Origin: Alphaproteobacteria bacterium
GTDB lineage: Bacteria > Pseudomonadota > Alphaproteobacteria > Rs-D84
Direction: 5' to 3'
Length of the DNA stretch: 64,000 nt
Assembly (NCBI GenBank): GCA_015062525.1
Contig: SUUM01000002.1
Span: 1 to 64,000, forward strand
In this document: one piece after another, positions 55,001 through 64,000 of the stretch
Position numbering within the stretch: position 1 is the stretch's first letter
Layout: each line of letters begins with the position of its first letter
The notes under the pieces: model-generated
The model's input: only the letters and a program-made list of their open reading frames with translations
Told to the model about the DNA's origin: nothing
The model's database searches: none
Program-made: the position numbers and the translations under genes

Positions 55001-58000
55001 ATGGCAGTTATCCAGAAACTAAGAAAATCTTTTGGTAAAAGTTTTTTGCAAACTCAGCTTCCTGATTTAGTAGAAATTCAATATAATTCATACAAGGACT
55101 TCTTGCAGAAAGATGTTGCCCCAGAATCACGTAAAAATATGGGGTTGCAGAATGTATTCTCGTCTATGTTCCCAATCAAAGACTATGCCGGCATTGCCGA
55201 CCTGGAATTTGTGGAATATACATTGGACGAACCTGTTTATAATGTAAAAGAATGCATGCTGCGCAATATGACATACTCCAGCAAGTTAAGATTGAAGCTG
55301 AGATTGATTTTATGGGATGTCGCAGAAGATGGCAAAAAGACCCTGCGCGACATCAAAGAACAAGAAATATTTATGGGCGAAGTGCCGTTAATGACAGAAC
55401 GCGGCAGCTTTATCGCATCGGGTGTTGAACGTGTTATCGTATCCCAGATGCATCGTGCCCAGGGTGTCGTGTTTGCAACAACCAAAGAAGCCAAGGTTGC
55501 AGGTAATCCGATCACATATACTGCGCGTATTATTCCAGAACATGGTTCCTGGATTGATTTCGAAGAATCCAAGGGCATCATCTATGTTCGCATCGACCGT
55601 CGCCGCAAGGTTCCGGCAACCGTTCTGTTGCGTTGCCTGCCAAGTGCCGAAGACGAAAAGAAATGGTTGGCCGACCCACGCAAACCAACAATTCGTGGTA
55701 TGTCCGATACAGAAATCTTGGGGACCTTCTACAACCGCATTGGTTTGAAATTCGACGGCAAGTTGTGGACTGGCGCAACATCCGACTTTAACGGTTTGGA
55801 TAAATATCGCCTGAACTATGATTTGATTAACCCCAAGGACAAAAAGGTCATCGCATCCAAGGGCGATCGTTTGAATGCAAAACGCATGAAAAAATTGCTG
55901 GAAACCAAAGAATTTGGCATCTTGCCAGAATCATTGGTTGGCGAATACCTGTTTGATCCAATCATGTCTGGCGACGAGGTTGTATTCCCAGCCGGCACAG
56001 AAATCACCGAAGAAGTTCTGAACGATTTGGACAAAATGAACGTCAAAGAAATCAGCCTGATTTCCATTGATAACGCCACAATCAGCGCGCACATGCGCAA
56101 CACCCTGATGGCGGACAAAACAACAAATCGCGAAGAAGCCTTAATCGAAATTTATAACATCATCCGTCCGGGTGAACGTCCAACACTGGAAGCGGCGATA
56201 AATCTGTTCCTGCGCCAGGGCTTTGAACCTGCGTACTATGATTTGTCGGCGGTTGGTCGTTTCAAGATGAACAAACGTTTGAAAATTGATTCTGGCAAAA
56301 AACCAGAAGATGAACGTCTGTTGACCAAGGGCGACTTCTTGGCGGTATTGAAAACATTAACAAACATTATTGACCGCAAAGACACGGTTGATGACATTGA
56401 TAACCTGTCAAATCGTCGTGTTCGCACGGTTGGTGAATTGCTGGAACAGAATTTCCGCACCGGTATGGTTCGCATCGAACGCCTGGTCCGCGAAGCGCTG
56501 TCATCACCAAACATCGCCAATATGCAACCCCAGGATGTTATTAATGTAAAACCATTGATGTCCCTGGTGTCTGAATTCTTGGGTACGTCCCAGTTGTCCC
56601 AGTTTATGGATGCATATAATCCATTGTCAGAACTGGAACACAAACGTCGTATTTCGGCCCTGGGGCCGGGTGGCTTGAACCGCGACCGCGCCGGCATCGA
56701 CGTCCGCGACGTTCACCCAACACACTATGGTCGTCTGTGTCCAATTCATACACCCGAAGGTGCAAATATTGGTCTGATTAACCATTTGTCATCATATGCA
56801 CGTGTAAATCCATATGGCTTTATTGAAACACCATACTATGTTGTCGAAAATGGTAAAATCACAGACAAGATGGTCTATTTGACCGCGGACGAAGAACTGG
56901 GTCATAAAATCGCCCAGGGTAATACCCCAACAACCAAAGACGGTGTTCTGGCCGAAGATACGGTCACCGCACGTGTTGACGGCGAATTTACCATGGTCCC
57001 CAAGGATGAAATTGACCTGATGGACGTAGAACCACGCCAGGTGGTATCCATTGCAACTGGTTTGATTCCGTTCGTTGAAAACGACGACGCGAACCGTGCT
57101 TTGATGGGTTCTAACATGCAGCGTCAGGGTGTTCCATTATTGCGTGTCCAGGCACCATTGGTTGGTACTGGTATCGAACGCGAAGTGGCACGTGATTCCC
57201 GCACGGGCAAGGTTGCGAAACACAGTGGTATTGTTGAATCTGTTGATGCGAACCGTATCGTGGTTAAATGTATGAACAGTCGCAACGTTGTGACCGGTGT
57301 TGATATTTACAACCTGGAAAAATTCGAACGTTCCAACAGTGAAACATTGATTCACCAGAAACCATTGGTAAAAGTGGGCGACCGCATTTCTGCAGGCGAC
57401 ATTATTGCCGACGGTTCTTCTATGAACTATGGTGAATTGGCGTTGGGTCGCAATGTGCTGGTTGCATTTATGCCATGGCGCGGGTACAACTACGAAGACT
57501 CTATCGTTATTTCTGAAAAGATTTCACGCGACGACGTATTTACATCTGTAAAAATCGTTGAAAAGGAATTCAAGGTTCGCGACACCCAGTTGGGCCCAGA
57601 AGCGTTAACCCGTGATATTCCAAACGTCGGCGAAGAAGCATTAAAGAACCTGGACGAATCTGGCATTATCTATGTTGGTGCACGTGTAAAACAGGGTGAT
57701 ATTCTGGTTGGTCGTGTGACCCCAAAATCTGAAACCTTGTTGACCCCAGAAGAAGCGTTGTTGCGCAACATCTTTGGTGAAAAGGCACTGAATGTAAAGG
57801 ATACATCCCTGCGTGTTGGTCCAAACGAAGAAGGTACAGTTATCGGTGTTAACGTCTTGACGCGTCATGGTGTTAAAAAAGACGAACGCACCCAGATGAT
57901 TGAATTGCAAAAAATCGAAAAGATTAACAAAGACCGCGAAGAAGAAGTTGCTATTATCGAAAAAGGCTTTGCAGACCAGGTATTCCAGATTGCTGAAAAC

Positions 58001-59134
58001 ATGGTTATCGAAGCAGGCAGCGGCAGTTTGAAACCATTTATTGGCAAAAAACTGACGGGCGAAGTATTCGAAGGCATTCGTGCAGTTGATGTCAAGAAAC
58101 TGGTTGTTAAAAACAAAGAAGCCCAGGCAAAAATTGATGAATTGCGTGAACAGCATGTCATCAAACTGAAAAAACTGAACGACAAGGCCGATGCCGAAGT
58201 GGCCAAGGCAACCGAAAGCAATTCTTTGAACGCCGGTGTATTAAAAGAAGTAAAAGTGTACATCGCGCACAAGATGAAATTGCAGCCAGGGGACAAAATG
58301 GCGGGTCGCCACGGGAACAAGGGTATTGTATCCAAGGTTGTCCCTGTCGAAGATATGCCACACTTGGCCGACGGTACACCGGTTGACATCGTTCTGAATC
58401 CTTTGGGCGTACCATCACGTATGAACATCGGTCAGATTTTGGAAACCCACCTTGGTATGGCGGCACGCACATTGGGTGCCCAGATTGGTGCGGTTCTGGA
58501 CGAGGTCAAGGCAAAGCGTGCCGTAACGGATGATCTGCGCACAATTATGGGCAAGGTTTATGGACCTGAAACTGCCGAAAAACTGGAAAAAATGACGGAC
58601 ACAGACGTTCGTGCCCAGGCGGCCCTGTTGCGCGACGGTGTTCCAATGGCGACGCCAACATTCGACGGCGCGACCCCAGAAGACATTCGTTCTATGTTGC
58701 AATTGGCGGGCCTGCCAGAAACGGGTCAGTTTGAACTGTACGACGGTATGACGGGTGAAAAGTTTGCACGTCCGGTAACAGTTGGTGTTATGTACATGCT
58801 GAAACTGCATCACTTTGTTGATGAAAAGATTCACGCACGTTCGATTGGTAATTATTCGTTGGTAACACAACAGCCATTGTCTGGTAAGGCCCACATGGGT
58901 GGCCAGCGTTTGGGTGAAATGGAAGTGTGGGCACTAGAAGCCCACGGTGCCGCCCACCTGTTGCGCGAAATGTTGACGGTAAAATCCGACGATATCACCG
59001 GCCGAAACAAGATGTACGAATCCATCATTTCCGGCAGCGATGACATCCAAACCGGCACACCAGAAGCATTCAACGTATTCGTTCGCGAATTGCGTGGTTT
59101 GGGTCTGGCGATGACACCAAAGAAAGTAGATTAG
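55001..59134 (+). CDS. rpoB: RNA polymerase subunit beta
   Basis: Full-length RpoB; GTSQLSQFMDAYNPLSELEHKRRISALGPGGLNRDRAGIDVRDVH. Confidence 0.98.
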   Translation: MAVIQKLRKSFGKSFLQTQLPDLVEIQYNSYKDFLQKDVAPESRKNMGLQNVFSSMFPIKDYAGIADLEFVEYTLDEPVYNVKECMLRNMTYSSKLRLKLRLILWDVAEDGKKTLRDIKEQEIFMGEVPLMTERGSFIASGVERVIVSQMHRAQGVVFATTKEAKVAGNPITYTARIIPEHGSWIDFEESKGIIYVRIDRRRKVPATVLLRCLPSAEDEKKWLADPRKPTIRGMSDTEILGTFYNRIGLKFDGKLWTGATSDFNGLDKYRLNYDLINPKDKKVIASKGDRLNAKRMKKLLETKEFGILPESLVGEYLFDPIMSGDEVVFPAGTEITEEVLNDLDKMNVKEISLISIDNATISAHMRNTLMADKTTNREEALIEIYNIIRPGERPTLEAAINLFLRQGFEPAYYDLSAVGRFKMNKRLKIDSGKKPEDERLLTKGDFLAVLKTLTNIIDRKDTVDDIDNLSNRRVRTVGELLEQNFRTGMVRIERLVREALSSPNIANMQPQDVINVKPLMSLVSEFLGTSQLSQFMDAYNPLSELEHKRRISALGPGGLNRDRAGIDVRDVHPTHYGRLCPIHTPEGANIGLINHLSSYARVNPYGFIETPYYVVENGKITDKMVYLTADEELGHKIAQGNTPTTKDGVLAEDTVTARVDGEFTMVPKDEIDLMDVEPRQVVSIATGLIPFVENDDANRALMGSNMQRQGVPLLRVQAPLVGTGIEREVARDSRTGKVAKHSGIVESVDANRIVVKCMNSRNVVTGVDIYNLEKFERSNSETLIHQKPLVKVGDRISAGDIIADGSSMNYGELALGRNVLVAFMPWRGYNYEDSIVISEKISRDDVFTSVKIVEKEFKVRDTQLGPEALTRDIPNVGEEALKNLDESGIIYVGARVKQGDILVGRVTPKSETLLTPEEALLRNIFGEKALNVKDTSLRVGPNEEGTVIGVNVLTRHGVKKDERTQMIELQKIEKINKDREEEVAIIEKGFADQVFQIAENMVIEAGSGSLKPFIGKKLTGEVFEGIRAVDVKKLVVKNKEAQAKIDELREQHVIKLKKLNDKADAEVAKATESNSLNAGVLKEVKVYIAHKMKLQPGDKMAGRHGNKGIVSKVVPVEDMPHLADGTPVDIVLNPLGVPSRMNIGQILETHLGMAARTLGAQIGAVLDEVKAKRAVTDDLRTIMGKVYGPETAEKLEKMTDTDVRAQAALLRDGVPMATPTFDGATPEDIRSMLQLAGLPETGQFELYDGMTGEKFARPVTVGVMYMLKLHHFVDEKIHARSIGNYSLVTQQPLSGKAHMGGQRLGEMEVWALEAHGAAHLLREMLTVKSDDITGRNKMYESIISGSDDIQTGTPEAFNVFVRELRGLGLAMTPKKVD

Positions 59135-59193
59135 TTGTTAGCATTGGTGTGGGGCGCGCCCCCACACCCTAACCACTAGCCACTAACAACTAA
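59131..59193. repeat. Palindromic repeat at rpoB 3' end
   Basis: ttagttgttag ... ctaacaactaa with inner ggtgtgggg-cgcg-cccccacacc; rpoB TAG lies in the left arm. Confidence 0.85.
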
Positions 59194-59221
59194 GAACTAT
59201 TTTATCAAGGAGCAAAATATA

Positions 59222-62200
59222 ATGAGCAATATGTTGCAAAAGATATTTGGACAAATTGAAACCAAGGAACAGTTTGATGCCTTGCGCATTACAATTGCAT
59301 CCCCCGAAGAAATTCTGTCCTGGTCCCATGGCGAAGTTAAAAAACCAGAAACCATTAACTATCATTCCATGAAACCAGAAGCCGAAGGTTTGTTCTGCCA
59401 GCAGATTTTCGGTCCAGTCAAAGATTATGAATGTGCCTGTGGCAAGTATAAACGCATCAAGTACCGTGGTGTTGTCTGCGAACGTTGTGGGGTCGAAGTT
59501 GGTTCTGCATCTGTTCGTCGTGAACGCATGGGGCACATTAAATTGGCAATGCCTGTTGCGCACACATGGTTTTTGCGTGAAGGCAAAATTGCGACATTGT
59601 TGAACAACCTGCCACAAAAGAAACTGGAACAGGTTATTTCATACGATGCATACATTGTTATTGAACCGGGCTTAACAAACCTGAAACAGTACGACGTCAT
59701 CAGCGAAGATGAATACCAATCCGCCGTCGAAGAATTCGGCGCAGACGCATTCCGCGTTGGTATTGGTGCCGAAGGTGTACGTGAAATCATCGCTGGCCTG
59801 GACATGGGTGATGAACGCACACGTCTGCGTGCTGAATTGTCGGAAACTAAATCCGAGGCCAAACGCAAAGCACTGATTAAGCAATTAAAACTGGTCGAAG
59901 CATTTTTGGATTCTAAAACAGAACCTGCATGGATGATGCCAGACATTATCCCAGTTATTCCACCAGATATGCGTCCATTGGTCACATTGGATGCGGGGCA
60001 TGTTGCGGCATCTGACCTGAACGATTTGTATCGTCGCGTTATTATCCGTAATAATCGTCTGAAACGCTTTATGGAAATGCACGCGCCAGACATCATCATC
60101 CGCAACGAAAAACGCATGTTGCAAGAAGCGGTTGATTCCTTGTTCGACAATGGGCACAAGGCACGTCCAATGGTGTCCCAGAACCGTCGTCCATTGAAAT
60201 CATTGTCTGATTCCCTGCGCGGTAAATCGGGTCGTTTCCGTATGAACATGTTGGGTAAGCGTGTGGATTATTCCGGGCGTTCGGTAATTGTGTCTGGTCC
60301 AACCCTGAAATTGCACCAGGTTGGTTTGCCAAAAACAATGGCTTTGGAATTGTTCAAACCATTCGTTTATGCACGACTGCTTGCGGGTGATTATGCAAAC
60401 ACATTGAAAACAGCACGCAAAATGGTTGAAAACGGCGAAGACATTGTGTGGGAAATGCTGGAAAAGGTTATTCACGAACACCCTGTATTGTTGAACCGTG
60501 CGCCAACCTTGCACCGCTTGTCGTTGTTGGCATTTGAACCTGTGTTGATTGAGGGCAAGGCAATCCGTCTGCACCCATTGGTATGCAAGGGCTTTAATGC
60601 TGACTTTGACGGCGACCAGATGTCTGTTCACGTTCCAATTTCATTAGAGGCACAATTAGAAGCACGCACATTAATGCTGTCATCTAACAATGTATTGTCG
60701 CCTGCGAACGGTGAACCAATGATTGTTCCATCCCAAGACATGGTATTGGGTGTGTATTATATCTCGCTGATTGATGGCGAACACACCGAAAAATCACCAC
60801 GTTTTGCAAACATGGACGAAGTGAAATTGGCCCTGGAAAACAAGACAATCACTTTGCACACACCAATTATTGCGCGTATCAACGGTAAAACATATAAAAC
60901 AACCGCGGGTCGTATGATTTTGGGTGAATTGTTGCCAAAGTGCGACAATATGCCATTTGACTTGGTGAACAAGGTTATGCCGGTAAAAGAAATCAAGGCT
61001 TTGTTGGCGATAACATATGAACGTTGTGGCGACAAAGAAACAATTCTGTTGGCGGACGCGTTAAAGAATACTGGTTTTGAACAGGCGGCGCGCAGTGGTA
61101 TTTCCATCGGTTATGACGACATCGTTATTCCAGAAGAAAAGAAAGACATCATTGCCCAGTCTGAACGTGCGGCCGAAGAAATCGAAGAGCAATATCAGAA
61201 CGGTTTGTTGTCCGGCGGTGAACGTCATAATAAACTGATTGACTTGTGGCAGAAAACAACCGATAAACTGGGTGATATGGCGTATGCTGCGTTGGGTAAA
61301 TCAACCGGCGACAATTGGAATTCTGTGTACATGATGGCGTTATCTGGCGCCCGTGGTTCCAAACGTCAGATTCAGCAGTTGGCGGGTATGCGTGGTATGA
61401 TGCAGAAACCAGACGGTTCTATTATCGAGGTTCCAATTATTTCGAACTTTAAAGAAGGTCTGACCATGTCTGAATACTTTACATCCACCCACGGTGCGCG
61501 CAAGGGTATGTCGGACATGGCTTTGAAAACGGCTGACGCAGGTTATTTGACACGTCGTTTGGTTGAATTGGCCCAGAACACAGTTATCACAGAACACGAC
61601 TGTGGCACAACGGAATCGATTGAGGCTAAACCTGTTTATACGGGCTCGACCTTGTCTGTTCCATTGGGTGATGTTGTTTTGGGACGTACTGCGGCCGAAG
61701 ACATCAAAGACCCATCAAACAACAACGAAATCATCGTGCCAATGGGCGAATTGATTACCAAGGCGGCGGCGAAAAAGATTAACGAATCCGGTTTGCCGTC
61801 TGTACGCGTTCGCAGCGTTCTGACATGTTGCAGCGATGGTCTGTGTGCGAAATGTTATGGTATGGATTTGTCGCGTAATGCGCTGGTACACGTTGGCGAA
61901 GCGGTTGGTGTTATCGCGGGCCAGTCCATTGGTGAACCAGGTACCCAGTTGACGTTGCGTACCTTCCACATTGGTGGTATTGCGGCCGGTGGTGCAGACA
62001 GCCACTTTATCGAAGTTCCTGTTGCGGGTCGCATTAAACTGATTGACGTTAACACAATTAAGAACAGCGCGGGTCGTATCGTTGTGCTGTCGCGTAATGG
62101 AAAATTGGCTGTTGTGGATGACAATGGCAAAGAATTGTTCAGCCAGGCCTTGCCATACGCCGCTATGCTGATTGTGAACGACGGCGATGCCGTTGAAAAG

Positions 62201-63334
62201 GGCGCCAAGGTTGCAGAATGGGATCCATATTCCAACACAATCATCGCTGAAACAGATGGTACTGTGAACTTCTGTGATTTGGTTGAAAACGTATCGTTCC
62301 AAGAAGAAGTCGATTCCATGACGGGCATTGTCTCGCGCAAGGTTATTAACTGGAAGACGAATACGAAAAAGGCATTGAAACCTGCAATCACGTTGGTTGA
62401 TGCGCGTGGCGAAGTGATTTCCCTGGGCGGCAAAAAGATTGCAGAATACCTGTTGCCAGTGTATTCGACCCTGAACGTTGCCAACGGCGATGCGATTAAG
62501 GCGGGTGACATCATCGCGCGTATCCCTGTCCAGGCGAAACGTACAGGCGACATTACGGGCGGTCTGCCACGTGTTAACGAATTATTGGAAGTTCGTCGTC
62601 CAACAAACCCAGCCTTGCTGGCGGAAATCGACGGTACCATTGAATTGGAAGATGCGAAATCCAAGATTATCATCCGCATCGAACCAACCGATGGCACAGC
62701 ACCTGTTGAATATGCGGTGCCCAAGGGGACAAACCTGTTGGTACGCACAGGCGATACTGTGAAAAAGGCTGACAAATTGGTTGACGGTGACCCAGTACCC
62801 CAGGATATTCTGCGTATCTTGGGCCAGAAAGCCTTGGCGACATTTATGGTTGACCAGATTCAGCAGGTTTATCGCTTGCAGGGCGTGTCCATCAATGACA
62901 AGCACATTGAAATTTTGATTCGCGAAATGACACGTCGTGTTGAAATCACGAATCCGGGTGACACAGGCTTCTTGATGGGCCAGGTTGTTGACCGTGTTGA
63001 TTTCGAAGAAGAAAATGCCCGTGTTGCACGCGACAATGGTCGTCTGGCCGAAGCATCCCAGGTCTTGGTTGGTTTGACCCGTGCATCATTGACATCACGT
63101 TCGTTTATCTCGAACGCGTCGTTCCAACAGACGACCAAGGTTCTGGTGGATGCGGCGATTTCTGGTTCGACCGATAAACTGGTTGGTATCAACGAAAACT
63201 TGATTGTTGGTCGCTTGATTCCAATTGGAACCGGTGCATATGTCCGTCGCGTACGCGAAATTGCCAAGGAAGAACAGCGCGCAGAAAAACTGGCACGCGA
63301 AGGCAACGCCCAGCAACAATTGTTGGATATTTAG
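59222..63334 (+). CDS. rpoC: RNA polymerase subunit beta'
   Basis: Full-length RpoC; NADFDGDQMSVHVP catalytic motif. Confidence 0.98.
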   Translation: MSNMLQKIFGQIETKEQFDALRITIASPEEILSWSHGEVKKPETINYHSMKPEAEGLFCQQIFGPVKDYECACGKYKRIKYRGVVCERCGVEVGSASVRRERMGHIKLAMPVAHTWFLREGKIATLLNNLPQKKLEQVISYDAYIVIEPGLTNLKQYDVISEDEYQSAVEEFGADAFRVGIGAEGVREIIAGLDMGDERTRLRAELSETKSEAKRKALIKQLKLVEAFLDSKTEPAWMMPDIIPVIPPDMRPLVTLDAGHVAASDLNDLYRRVIIRNNRLKRFMEMHAPDIIIRNEKRMLQEAVDSLFDNGHKARPMVSQNRRPLKSLSDSLRGKSGRFRMNMLGKRVDYSGRSVIVSGPTLKLHQVGLPKTMALELFKPFVYARLLAGDYANTLKTARKMVENGEDIVWEMLEKVIHEHPVLLNRAPTLHRLSLLAFEPVLIEGKAIRLHPLVCKGFNADFDGDQMSVHVPISLEAQLEARTLMLSSNNVLSPANGEPMIVPSQDMVLGVYYISLIDGEHTEKSPRFANMDEVKLALENKTITLHTPIIARINGKTYKTTAGRMILGELLPKCDNMPFDLVNKVMPVKEIKALLAITYERCGDKETILLADALKNTGFEQAARSGISIGYDDIVIPEEKKDIIAQSERAAEEIEEQYQNGLLSGGERHNKLIDLWQKTTDKLGDMAYAALGKSTGDNWNSVYMMALSGARGSKRQIQQLAGMRGMMQKPDGSIIEVPIISNFKEGLTMSEYFTSTHGARKGMSDMALKTADAGYLTRRLVELAQNTVITEHDCGTTESIEAKPVYTGSTLSVPLGDVVLGRTAAEDIKDPSNNNEIIVPMGELITKAAAKKINESGLPSVRVRSVLTCCSDGLCAKCYGMDLSRNALVHVGEAVGVIAGQSIGEPGTQLTLRTFHIGGIAAGGADSHFIEVPVAGRIKLIDVNTIKNSAGRIVVLSRNGKLAVVDDNGKELFSQALPYAAMLIVNDGDAVEKGAKVAEWDPYSNTIIAETDGTVNFCDLVENVSFQEEVDSMTGIVSRKVINWKTNTKKALKPAITLVDARGEVISLGGKKIAEYLLPVYSTLNVANGDAIKAGDIIARIPVQAKRTGDITGGLPRVNELLEVRRPTNPALLAEIDGTIELEDAKSKIIIRIEPTDGTAPVEYAVPKGTNLLVRTGDTVKKADKLVDGDPVPQDILRILGQKALATFMVDQIQQVYRLQGVSINDKHIEILIREMTRRVEITNPGDTGFLMGQVVDRVDFEEENARVARDNGRLAEASQVLVGLTRASLTSRSFISNASFQQTTKVLVDAAISGSTDKLVGINENLIVGRLIPIGTGAYVRRVREIAKEEQRAEKLAREGNAQQQLLDI

Positions 63335-63338
63335 TAGC

Positions 63339-63383
63339 AAGTGGTTAGTGCCGGTGATTCAATTCACCAGCCACTAACCACTT
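63339..63383. repeat. Palindromic repeat after rpoC
   Basis: aagtggttagtg-ccggtgattcaattcaccagc-cactaaccactt. Confidence 0.85.
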
Positions 63384-63468
63384 ACACTAACCACTAATAC
63401 AAAGTTTTCCTTGCAAATCGTAATGATTTGAATAAAATAAGACAGTTATAAATAAAAAGGATAGTAAA

Positions 63469-63618
63469 ATGGCAACGCCAAAAAGTAAAACAAGTAAAGC
63501 ACGCAGCGCCCAGCGCCGTTCACACGATGCATTGTCTGTAATGCCATGCGGTGTATGCAAAACATGTGGCGAAAAGAAACGTCCACATCACGTTTGTCCT
63601 GCATGTGGTGCAAAATAA
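63469..63618 (+). CDS. rpmF: 50S ribosomal protein L32
   Basis: MATPKSKTSKARSAQRRSHDALSVMPCGVCKTCGEKKRPHHVCPACGAK*; not in ORF track. Confidence 0.96.
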   Translation: MATPKSKTSKARSAQRRSHDALSVMPCGVCKTCGEKKRPHHVCPACGAK

Positions 63619-63639
63619 TTTAACCAACAAATGGATAAT

Positions 63640-63687
63640 GGCAGAAAGGGCGGGGCGCATAGTTGTGCCTTTTCTGCTTTTTTATAG
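63640..63687 (+). terminator. Terminator between rpmF and plsX
   Basis: gcagaaagggcggggcgcatagttgtgccttttctgcttttttat. Confidence 0.7.
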
Positions 63688-63690
63688 ACT

Positions 63691-64000
63691 ATGTCAGAAG
63701 ATAAAAAAATAATCTCAATCGATGCCATGGGTGGCGACAAAGGACCGAATGCGGTCTTGGGTGGCATAAACCAGTATCTGTATCAAAACGGCGAAAATCA
63801 CGTATTTTTCCGCATATTTGGGGACGAAAAAAAATTGCGCAAATTATTGGGCAAATACCCACGTGTTGCGCGCAATTGCGAAATAATCCACGCACCGAAT
63901 GTTATCAAGGGTACCGACAAAGTAATGGAAGTTCTGCGCCACGCCCAGGATACATCCATGTATATGGCGATCAAGGATGTACGCGAGGGCAAGTCCGCCG
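63691..64000 (+). CDS. plsX: Phosphate acyltransferase PlsX (truncated by window end)
   Basis: MSEDKKIISIDAMGGDKGPNAVLGGI. Confidence 0.92.
   Translation, partial: MSEDKKIISIDAMGGDKGPNAVLGGINQYLYQNGENHVFFRIFGDEKKLRKLLGKYPRVARNCEIIHAPNVIKGTDKVMEVLRHAQDTSMYMAIKDVREGKSA

Noticed and set aside
59425-60249. 274-aa minus-strand ORF antisense to rpoC, and similar long antisense ORFs (e.g. 61855..62775, 57865..58428, 208..903)
   Set aside because: They lie fully within strongly supported genes on the other strand; compositions look like reverse-frame translations of real coding sequence.

Overview
The 64 kb window looks like the chromosome of a probably host-associated alphaproteobacterium, judged from gene content only. 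It opens on the 3' part of a 5S rRNA gene. It then runs through housekeeping genes (rmuC, def-fmt-truA, comEC, pyrG, rpmE, infC, pal, rpsU, proS, olsB/plsC, hemW, a PepO-like M13 peptidase) and ends in secE-nusG-rplKAJL-rpoBC-rpmF-plsX. Accessory content: a P-type type IV secretion system (T4SS) in two blocks, five VirB6/TrbL-like paralogues at 15-21.6 kb and virB8-virB9-virB10 at 46.6-51.2 kb; a glycosyltransferase cluster at 35-39.6 kb; a zeta-toxin-like TA pair; two glycine-rich paralogues; and several families of non-coding repeats. The strongest candidate for something undescribed is a ~172-nt structured RNA present twice (minus strand ~5965-6138 and plus strand ~34803-34973). Each copy has its own TTGAT(A/T)-N17-TAT(A/G)AT promoter, compensatory changes in several helices, an identical 15-nt hairpin loop GAAUAUUUUGAAUAA, a possible antiterminator/terminator switch, and an ORF starting just downstream. 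Other highlights: an inverted pair of loxP-like palindromes upstream of the glycine-rich genes, a fold-back MITE-like element with 116-bp arms, a VirB9-SPOR fusion, a non-ATG (ATT) start for infC, an archaeal/eukaryotic-type ProRS, a degenerate IMPase, and a 19-bp tRNA-Trp 3'-end duplication. All calls are by eye from sequence and the supplied ORF translations; no searches were run.
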